Shown piece by piece: positions 6,472 through 10,516 of a stretch of DNA of 10,516 nt (position 1 is its first letter; each line of letters opens with the position of its first letter). The DNA is from CAYNST01 sp964399955 (lineage in GTDB: Bacteria > Pseudomonadota > Gammaproteobacteria > Pseudomonadales > Cellvibrionaceae). The DNA lies in the NCBI GenBank assembly GCA_964399955.1, contig CAYNST010000118.1, forward strand, positions 1 to 10,516. The letters run 5' to 3'. A program made the translations under genes and the position numbers. Under the pieces are notes generated by a model. That model saw nothing but the letters and a program-made list of their open reading frames with translations, was not told the origin of the DNA and did no database searches.

Positions 6472-7148
6472 CAGGCCGCCGGCTGCGTACTGTCGCACAC
6501 CAAACGATAGATGATCTTGGTCGACGCGATCGTCCTTGCGGGCCTGGCTTCAAGGGTTATCTTCTCTACCACCCGATAACCGCGCTTGATGGCGGTCACT
6601 GTGAGCGTGCGGGTGCTGGCTCTGAGATGAGAGTTTGCCTTCAAGGCGTTGATGAAACGGACTTCGTCCAGGCCAATGTTAATGATTAACGACGGCTCGC
6701 ACCCCAACAGCGAGTGCCAGCTGCGCTTGGGCACCAAGCTGGGAATCAACGATAGCAGCAGAAACCCGTGAGCCACTGTCGACCTGTAGGGCGATTCTTC
6801 TGCAGCTTTGGCTTCGTCCACGTGTATCCATTGCTGATCGCCGGTTACTGCGCCAAATTCGTTGATGACCTGCTGAGAGACATAAAACCAGTCTCCCCAG
6901 AGGGTGTTGTCCTGGCTCAGGTCCTTGAGCAGTTCAGAGTTTACCTCAGTAAGCTTGGGGCGGGCGCAAATGTCGTCAGCAGGGGCGGGGCCATTGCCCT
7001 GCCAGTGAGGGCCGTGATTGGCATCGGGTTTGGCAGAACCCAGCCGCTCCTCAATACTCAGCCAATGCCCAAGCAGGTGCTCTCCAAGATCCTTCCGCTG
7101 CTTGACCAACCGCTCCTTCACTTCCAACATCTGGTGCAAAACACTCAT
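6438..7148 (-). CDS. NodN-like MaoC-family hydratase
   Basis: A 236-residue hot-dog-fold protein of the MaoC/R-hydratase group, whose members add water to trans-2-enoyl-CoA or related thioesters. The catalytic segment is FGAVTGDQQWIHVD (98-111), with candidate active-site residues D104 and H109. The block YRSTVAHGFLLLSLIP (121-136) and the later GLDEVRF segment (159-165) match NodN-like proteins, where QWIHVD is typical. About 80 residues precede the domain and look helical and charged, unlike minimal hydratases of roughly 150 residues. The ATG at 7148 has AGGAG seven bases upstream; the frame stays open to 7292, but the extra 48 residues are Arg/Gln-rich and unsupported. The gene diverges from hemN and shares its control region. 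Its substrate cannot be inferred. Confidence 0.85.
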   Translation of the reverse strand: MSVLHQMLEVKERLVKQRKDLGEHLLGHWLSIEERLGSAKPDANHGPHWQGNGPAPADDICARPKLTEVNSELLKDLSQDNTLWGDWFYVSQQVINEFGAVTGDQQWIHVDEAKAAEESPYRSTVAHGFLLLSLIPSLVPKRSWHSLLGCEPSLIINIGLDEVRFINALKANSHLRASTRTLTVTAIKRGYRVVEKITLEARPARTIASTKIIYRLVCDSTQPAACQARLERPGAG

Positions 7149-7205
7149 GACAGGACTCCTTCTCCGATTATGCGGTTGCAACGCCTTACCGCCGAGTCTC
7201 TGCTG

Positions 7206-7233
7206 ACTATAAACTTTCTCCCGCTGAAAGCAA
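7206..7233 (-). promoter_or_regulatory. candidate sigma-70 promoter for the MaoC gene
   Basis: On the minus strand, TTGCTT (7228-7233) and TATAGT (7206-7211, five of six matches to the -10 consensus) are 16 bases apart. Transcription would start near 7199, about 50 bases before the MaoC ATG. The FNR box lies some 86 bases upstream of that start, too far for normal class II activation. Confidence 0.4.
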
Positions 7234-7278
7234 CGCATTTGAGTTCTTGCCCTGTGGCGAGGCGACTTTGCTTGGCGC

Positions 7279-7292
7279 TTGATGCATATCAA
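7279..7292. promoter_or_regulatory. perfect FNR/Anr binding site
   Basis: TTGAT-GCAT-ATCAA is an exact match to the FNR consensus TTGAT-N4-ATCAA. Its centre is 41.5 bases upstream of the start point implied by the TAGCAT -10 element (7315-7320), the classical class II activator position. It precedes hemN, a known FNR/Anr target in other gammaproteobacteria, and an FNR gene lies just beyond hemN. Because the site is symmetrical, it could also affect the divergent MaoC gene. Confidence 0.88.
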
Positions 7293-7314
7293 GTAACCCG
7301 AACAAGAGGCGGTT

Positions 7315-7327
7315 TAGCATTAAGCGC
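7315..7327 (+). promoter_or_regulatory. hemN -10 element and predicted start point
   Basis: TAGCAT (7315-7320) matches four of six -10 bases and is placed so that transcription would begin near 7327. No -35 hexamer is evident; its place is taken by the FNR box, as expected for an activator-dependent promoter. The leader would be about 21 bases and contains the GGAGGA ribosome binding site (7335-7340). Confidence 0.5.
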
Positions 7328-7347
7328 TACTTTTGGAGGATTTGACC

Positions 7348-8736
7348 ATGCCCCTGTCGCTAGACCCAGCGCTGCTGCACAAATACAACGTGGCCGGCCC
7401 ACGCTATACCTCCTACCCCACCGCGGTGCAATTCAACGAGACGTTTACCGAGGCGGATTACCTCTGGCAGGTAGAACACAGCAATCAGGACCCTCTGCCA
7501 AAACCACTGTCAATCTACCTGCACATTCCTTTCTGCCGCTCGCTTTGTTACTACTGCGGCTGCCACAAGGTCATCACGCAAAACGCCGACAAAGTCAGCC
7601 GTTACCTTGCAAGCCTGGGCCGAGAAATTCAACTTCAAGGCGGGATCTATGACCGGGATAGAGAAGTGCGGCAAATCCATTTTGGCGGGGGAACGCCCAC
7701 CTATATCAGCACCGCCGATCTGCGCGCCCTGCTGCTGGAGCTGCGCGCAAATTTTACTTCGGCGCGCGAGGTTGAAACCGGTATAGAAATTGACCCGCGC
7801 ACTACCGACCAGGCAGACATTGAAGACCTGGCGGGCATGGGCTTCAACCGCATGAGCTTTGGCGTGCAGGACTTTGACCCACAGGTGCAATCTGCCATCA
7901 ACCGCCTGCAGGATCGCAGCGAGACTCTGGCATTGCTGCGCAAGGCGCGCGCCTGCGGCGTTGAATCCACATCTGTGGACCTGATCTACGGTCTGCCGAG
8001 GCAGAGCCTTGCCAGCTTTGCGGCCACCCTTGATGACATACTGCTGGTGCGCCCGGACCGCATTGCCCTGTACAATTATGCACACCTGCCCAATCTGATC
8101 AAATCCCAGCGGCTGATAGATGAACAGCAGCTGCCAGCCACCGCCGAAAAACTGCGGATTTTTTCCCACAGCGTCAACGCACTATTGGAAGCAGGCTACT
8201 GTCATATCGGCATGGACCACTTTGCCTTGCCGTCGGACAGCTTAAGCAGAAGCTTGCAGGCCGGCAGCCTGCACCGCAACTTCCAGGGTTACGCCACCCA
8301 CGGCGACTGTGACTCGGTGGGCATGGGTGTAAGTGCCATCGGTAAGGTGGGCGGGGCTTTCAGCCAAAACTTGAAGAGCCTGGCGGATTACGAACGCAGT
8401 CTGGCAAACAATCATTTGCCTGTTTTCCGAGGGTATTCCTGCAACGGTGATGACATCATTCGCGCCTGGGTGATTCAGCGCCTGATGTGCGGGGGGCACA
8501 TCAACTATGCCGCGTTCGAGCAGGCGTTCAATCTTTCTTTTAGGAATTACTTCCAGGCCGAGTTGGGTCCGCTACGGCAATTGGCGGCCGACGGGCTGCT
8601 GGTGTGTTTGACGGCGGGGCTGACGGTAACCCGACTGGGGCGGCTTTTTCTGCGCAACATCGCTATGTTGTTTGATGCCTATTTACCCGCAGAGAACGCC
8701 GCGGTCCAGCCGCTGCGGTTTTCCAAGGTGCTTTGA
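7348..8736 (+). CDS. hemN: oxygen-independent coproporphyrinogen III dehydrogenase
   Basis: HemN is a cytoplasmic radical-SAM enzyme that decarboxylates two propionates of coproporphyrinogen III to give protoporphyrinogen IX without oxygen, allowing haem synthesis under anoxia. The 462-residue product matches E. coli HemN in length. Its N-terminus carries GPRYTSYPTA (17-26), Y57, and the cluster motif CRSLCYYCGC, with C63, C67 and C70 binding the [4Fe-4S] cluster and C72 beside them. GGGTP (113-117) is the SAM-binding motif. The extra cysteine after CxxxCxxC and the GPRYTSYPT start separate true HemN from HemW-like homologues. ATG at 7348 has GGAGGA seven bases upstream and is preferred to the ATG at 7333, which would precede that site. 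A perfect FNR box upstream suggests low-oxygen induction. The fnr gene follows after 166 bases. Confidence 0.95.
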   Translation: MPLSLDPALLHKYNVAGPRYTSYPTAVQFNETFTEADYLWQVEHSNQDPLPKPLSIYLHIPFCRSLCYYCGCHKVITQNADKVSRYLASLGREIQLQGGIYDRDREVRQIHFGGGTPTYISTADLRALLLELRANFTSAREVETGIEIDPRTTDQADIEDLAGMGFNRMSFGVQDFDPQVQSAINRLQDRSETLALLRKARACGVESTSVDLIYGLPRQSLASFAATLDDILLVRPDRIALYNYAHLPNLIKSQRLIDEQQLPATAEKLRIFSHSVNALLEAGYCHIGMDHFALPSDSLSRSLQAGSLHRNFQGYATHGDCDSVGMGVSAIGKVGGAFSQNLKSLADYERSLANNHLPVFRGYSCNGDDIIRAWVIQRLMCGGHINYAAFEQAFNLSFRNYFQAELGPLRQLAADGLLVCLTAGLTVTRLGRLFLRNIAMLFDAYLPAENAAVQPLRFSKVL

Positions 8737-8889
8737 AAGTGATGATTCAAAACAACCCGTGGCTGTTCAGATTGCGTGCAAATATGTGCAGAGCAAGGCG
8801 AAAAATATGAGCTTGCCTGAGTAAAGAACCCGTTTTTACGCAGCTATGGGCAAATTCGGGCGCGAGCTGAATTATTGCCTTTGAAAGTG
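8731..8889 (+). repeat. 11-base direct repeat at both ends of the hemN-fnr spacer
   Basis: CTTTGAAAGTG occurs at 8731-8741, spanning the hemN stop codon, and again at 8879-8889, just upstream of fnr. The copies start 148 bases apart and are identical. The second abuts a possible -10 element for fnr. It may be chance, the trace of a small duplication, or a binding site. Confidence 0.3.
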
Positions 8890-8896
8890 CTATGCT
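8888..8896 (+). promoter_or_regulatory. candidate extended -10 element for fnr
   Basis: TGC followed by TATGCT has the TGn extension and four of six -10 matches. The predicted start point falls at about 8903, the A of the fnr ATG, which would give a leaderless mRNA. There is no good -35 hexamer at the right distance and no Shine-Dalgarno sequence before the ATG, which fits a leaderless message but does not prove it. A start further upstream is equally possible. Confidence 0.3.
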
Positions 8897-8902
8897 TTAG
8901 CC

Positions 8903-9631
8903 ATGAATGAATCACCTCCTCGCCCTGCCAAGAGCTGCCCACCAACGCAGACCTGCAGCCAGTGCTCACTGGCTCCACTATGCCTGCCCATGGGGTTGAA
9001 CCCGCAAGAGCTGGAAGCCCTGGAAGGCGCGGTTCAGCGCTCACGCAATTACCGGGATAACGAGCTGTTGGTCCATCAGGACGCAGCTTTCAAAGCCGTT
9101 TACGCGGTGCGCTCCGGCATGTTTAAAAGCACGGGCATTGACCGGGCGGGCAACGAGCGCATTATCAACTTCCACCTGCCGGGGGAGCTGATAGGTCTGG
9201 ACGCCATCTACAGCCAAAGGTATCAGGCTTCGGTGACCGCGCTGGATACTGCCTCCGCCTGTCTGGTGCCCTACACCAGTTTGACCGAGCTGGCTGCTCG
9301 CATCCCCAGCCTGCAGCAACAATTGCTGCGCCTGCTGAGCAAAGAAATCAATACCGCCAGCGCCCTTGGCACGGATGTGCCGGTGGAGCAACGCCTGGCG
9401 CAATTCCTCTGGAATTTGTCCCAGCGCTACCAGCAACGCGGCTATTCCAGCTCGCGCTTCAGCTTGAGCATGCCCCGGCGCGACCTGGCCAATCACCTCA
9501 ATATGGCACCCGAGACCATCAGCCGCATGTTCAAACGGTTGCAGGAAAGCGGCGCCCTCAGTCTGCAACGACGCGAACTGGTTGTCGAGGATATGAACAA
9601 ACTGAAGCAACTGGCAGGCGTACAGGGTTAA
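8903..9631 (+). CDS. fnr: FNR/Anr oxygen-sensing transcriptional regulator
   Basis: This CRP/FNR-family protein carries an oxygen-labile [4Fe-4S] cluster; without oxygen it dimerises and binds TTGAT-N4-ATCAA sites to activate anaerobic and microaerobic genes. The 242 residues have the N-terminal pattern C18-x2-C21-x5-C27 and a fourth cysteine, C120, matching the four cluster ligands of E. coli FNR. L26 matches the residue next to the third ligand. The cyclic-nucleotide-like barrel spans about 30-140, a dimer helix lies at about 140-170, and the helix-turn-helix at 190-217 contains E204-T-I-S207-R208 of the recognition helix, so FNR-type DNA specificity is expected. ATG at 8903 is the only initiator between an in-frame TGA at 8882-8884 and the first ligand cysteine, but it lacks a clear ribosome binding site. 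In pseudomonads this protein is named Anr and is also linked to hemN. Confidence 0.95.
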   Translation: MNESPPRPAKSCPPTQTCSQCSLAPLCLPMGLNPQELEALEGAVQRSRNYRDNELLVHQDAAFKAVYAVRSGMFKSTGIDRAGNERIINFHLPGELIGLDAIYSQRYQASVTALDTASACLVPYTSLTELAARIPSLQQQLLRLLSKEINTASALGTDVPVEQRLAQFLWNLSQRYQQRGYSSSRFSLSMPRRDLANHLNMAPETISRMFKRLQESGALSLQRRELVVEDMNKLKQLAGVQG

Positions 9632-9712
9632 CTAAAACCCCTTCCTTTTCCGCCGCCTGCACGCACAAAAAACGGCTGCAGTTGATGCACCTTTCGCCAC
9701 CGCCCTTCGTAC

Positions 9713-9743
9713 TATAGTGGGCACCAGCTCCTATAACGGCTGG
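9713..9743 (+). promoter_or_regulatory. candidate -10 element and leader hairpin of the small lipoprotein gene
   Basis: TATAGT (9713-9718) matches five of six -10 bases, but the -35 position is poor. Transcription would start near 9725. The leader can pair CCAGC (9724-9728) with GCTGG (9739-9743), or alternatively GCTCC (9727-9731) with GGAGC (9742-9746), so two exclusive small hairpins are possible before the ribosome binding site. The spacer after fnr shows no clear terminator. Confidence 0.3.
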
Positions 9744-9770
9744 AGCATCCACAAACTTAAGGGGCACACA

Positions 9771-10109
9771 ATGAAACTTGCTGTTATTCTTTCCGCACTG
9801 CTGCTGGCCGCGTGCAGCACTAACAAAACAGTAGGCGTTGCCAAGCCAACCATCACCACCGATCCAGCCAACTACCTGGAAGCCTTCCCCCTGGACACCT
9901 TCAGCAAAGAGCAGATCATCACCACTTTGGGTGTGCCGGACAAGGCCATTGCGCTTGAGGATCAGGAGCTGTTGTCTTACGAGCTGGAGTCTGTGCACGG
10001 CGAGTCCGAATACGTCTATGTGGTAGAAGACAACCGGGTAGTCGACGTCATCTACAACGATGACAGCGTCTTCAACGGCTCCCGGGCCTCTGTACTGCAG
10101 TTTGATTGA
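9771..10109 (+). CDS. small lipoprotein, probably BamE/OmlA-like fold
   Basis: The 112-residue product begins with a short type II signal peptide ending in the lipobox LLAAC (C15), followed by Ser-Thr, so it should be sorted to the outer membrane. The mature part contains FSKEQIITTLGVPDKAI (about 45-61), then a tyrosine-containing strand (LLSYELE), and YVYVVEDNRVVDVIY. This helix, LGxP turn and strands order resembles the SmpA/OmlA domain, where a helix-helix-sheet unit serves in outer-membrane assembly or protein binding. The likeness is by pattern only, and I do not assign it to BamE itself. ATG at 9771 is preceded by AAGGGG about six bases upstream; an upstream GTG at 9717 would put 18 non-signal residues before the signal peptide. 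It appears monocistronic, following fnr in the same direction. Confidence 0.82.
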   Translation: MKLAVILSALLLAACSTNKTVGVAKPTITTDPANYLEAFPLDTFSKEQIITTLGVPDKAIALEDQELLSYELESVHGESEYVYVVEDNRVVDVIYNDDSVFNGSRASVLQFD

Positions 10110-10423
10110 CATCCGCCGCAAGACCCGCCTGGAGCCTCAAGCAAACACCTGTGTTTTGGCGCGCATTGCTTAGGTTGACCACTTGCAGCGCAAGCGGCGG
10201 CTTGACGGGAGAAGAACCCGTTGAAGACAGGAGCCGACACACCAAAGTCTCTTCACATCCCGCCACTTGCCTGCATTCGGCAGCATCCATACAGCGCCTG
10301 CCGGTAGAAGCCAACAGTCAGGCTTCCTGGTGCCGGGAAGCAAACCCAGGTCATCCGCCTCGGCTATCGCCTGAAGAAGCCAAAGGCGCCTTGGGTAGAA
10401 AATCGTGAGGAAGGCATACGCAT
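10110..10423. other. non-coding region with several small hairpins
   Basis: Open frames on both strands cross these 314 bases, but their products look like noise: they have no signal peptide, domain or ribosome binding site. Potential RNA structures cluster at 10182-10221: CTTGC/GCAAG (10182-10194) and CAAGC/GCTTG (10191-10204) share bases and exclude each other, and ACGGG/CCCGT (10205-10221) follows. An AAACAC/GTGTTT inverted repeat lies just upstream, about 30 bases after the small lipoprotein gene, but has no T-run. I recognise no riboswitch class or tRNA. Confidence 0.5.
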
Positions 10424-10516
10424 TTGAACACCCAGGGTATTGAGTTGCTGGAGGGTGAAGCGTTAGGGTCTGTTGACGTTTCATCATCGCCTCTGTTGCA
10501 CCTGAAAACGCGCCAA
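10424..10516 (+). CDS. possible 5' end of a rightward gene, cut by the window edge
   Basis: A TTG codon at 10424 opens a frame that stays open for 31 codons to the end of the window. The strong purine run GTGAGGAAGG ends nine bases upstream and could be its ribosome binding site. The visible residues begin Leu(Met)-Asn-Thr-Gln-Gly-Ile-Glu-Leu-Leu-Glu-Gly and look protein-like, with a mix of charged and hydrophobic residues, but I recognise no family. The evidence is weak: 31 open codons can occur by chance, and the start is not ATG. If real, the preceding spacer is its upstream control region. Confidence 0.35.
   Translation, partial: MNTQGIELLEGEALGSVDVSSSPLLHLKTRQ

Noticed and set aside
6768..7652. 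294-codon plus-strand frame antisense to MaoC and running into hemN
   Set aside because: It crosses the FNR box and the hemN start in another frame and has no recognisable motif.
10106..10408. 100-codon plus-strand frame after the small lipoprotein gene
   Set aside because: No ribosome binding site, Ser/Pro/Arg-rich composition and no motif.
10170..10487. 105-codon minus-strand frame near the right edge
   Set aside because: Trp/Arg/Leu/Cys-rich with no domain and no clear ribosome binding site; more likely the complement of non-coding DNA.

Overview
The window looks like chromosomal DNA of a free-living gammaproteobacterium. The evidence is a FNR/Anr-type regulator next to an oxygen-independent coproporphyrinogen dehydrogenase (hemN), as in pseudomonads and their relatives. 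It is supported by the ArfB rescue factor, a TrkH potassium channel subunit, several lipoproteins with standard lipoboxes, and moderately high GC with clear Shine-Dalgarno sites. I cannot name the genus. I see no tRNA, rRNA, CRISPR array, insertion sequence or phage gene.

Layout. The left edge holds the first four codons of a leftward gene, divergent from arfB (215-634, +). Then come trkH (877-2331, +), a von Willebrand factor A lipoprotein with two Cys-rich repeats (2513-3820, +), and, tail to tail with it, a YkvA/DUF1232 membrane protein (3822-4229, -). A low-complexity Ala/Pro/Glu-rich lipoprotein follows (4381-4872, -). After a 330-base divergent spacer there is a two-gene membrane operon, a DUF2243 protein (5203-5664, +) and a Caa3-type CtaG cytochrome oxidase assembly protein (5680-6471, +). 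The 3' end of that operon overlaps the 3' end of a NodN-like MaoC hydratase gene (6438-7148, -). A divergent control region (7149-7347) separates MaoC from hemN (7348-8736, +), followed by fnr/anr (8903-9631, +), a small BamE/OmlA-like lipoprotein (9771-10109, +), about 310 bases of non-coding DNA, and the possible start of another rightward gene at the right edge.

How the genes fit together. The strongest functional theme is low-oxygen respiration and haem. A perfect FNR box (TTGAT-GCAT-ATCAA, 7279-7292) lies upstream of hemN, centred where a class II FNR-activated promoter would place it, and the gene for an FNR protein with all four cluster cysteines is the next gene downstream. The DUF2243-CtaG pair a few hundred bases away plausibly serves haem-copper oxidase assembly. 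The left half (ribosome rescue, K+ uptake, envelope proteins) has no evident link to this theme.

I see no clearly new large system. The least explained parts are the VWA lipoprotein, the low-complexity lipoprotein, the DUF2243-CtaG module, the N-terminal extension of the MaoC protein, and the structured spacer after 10110.
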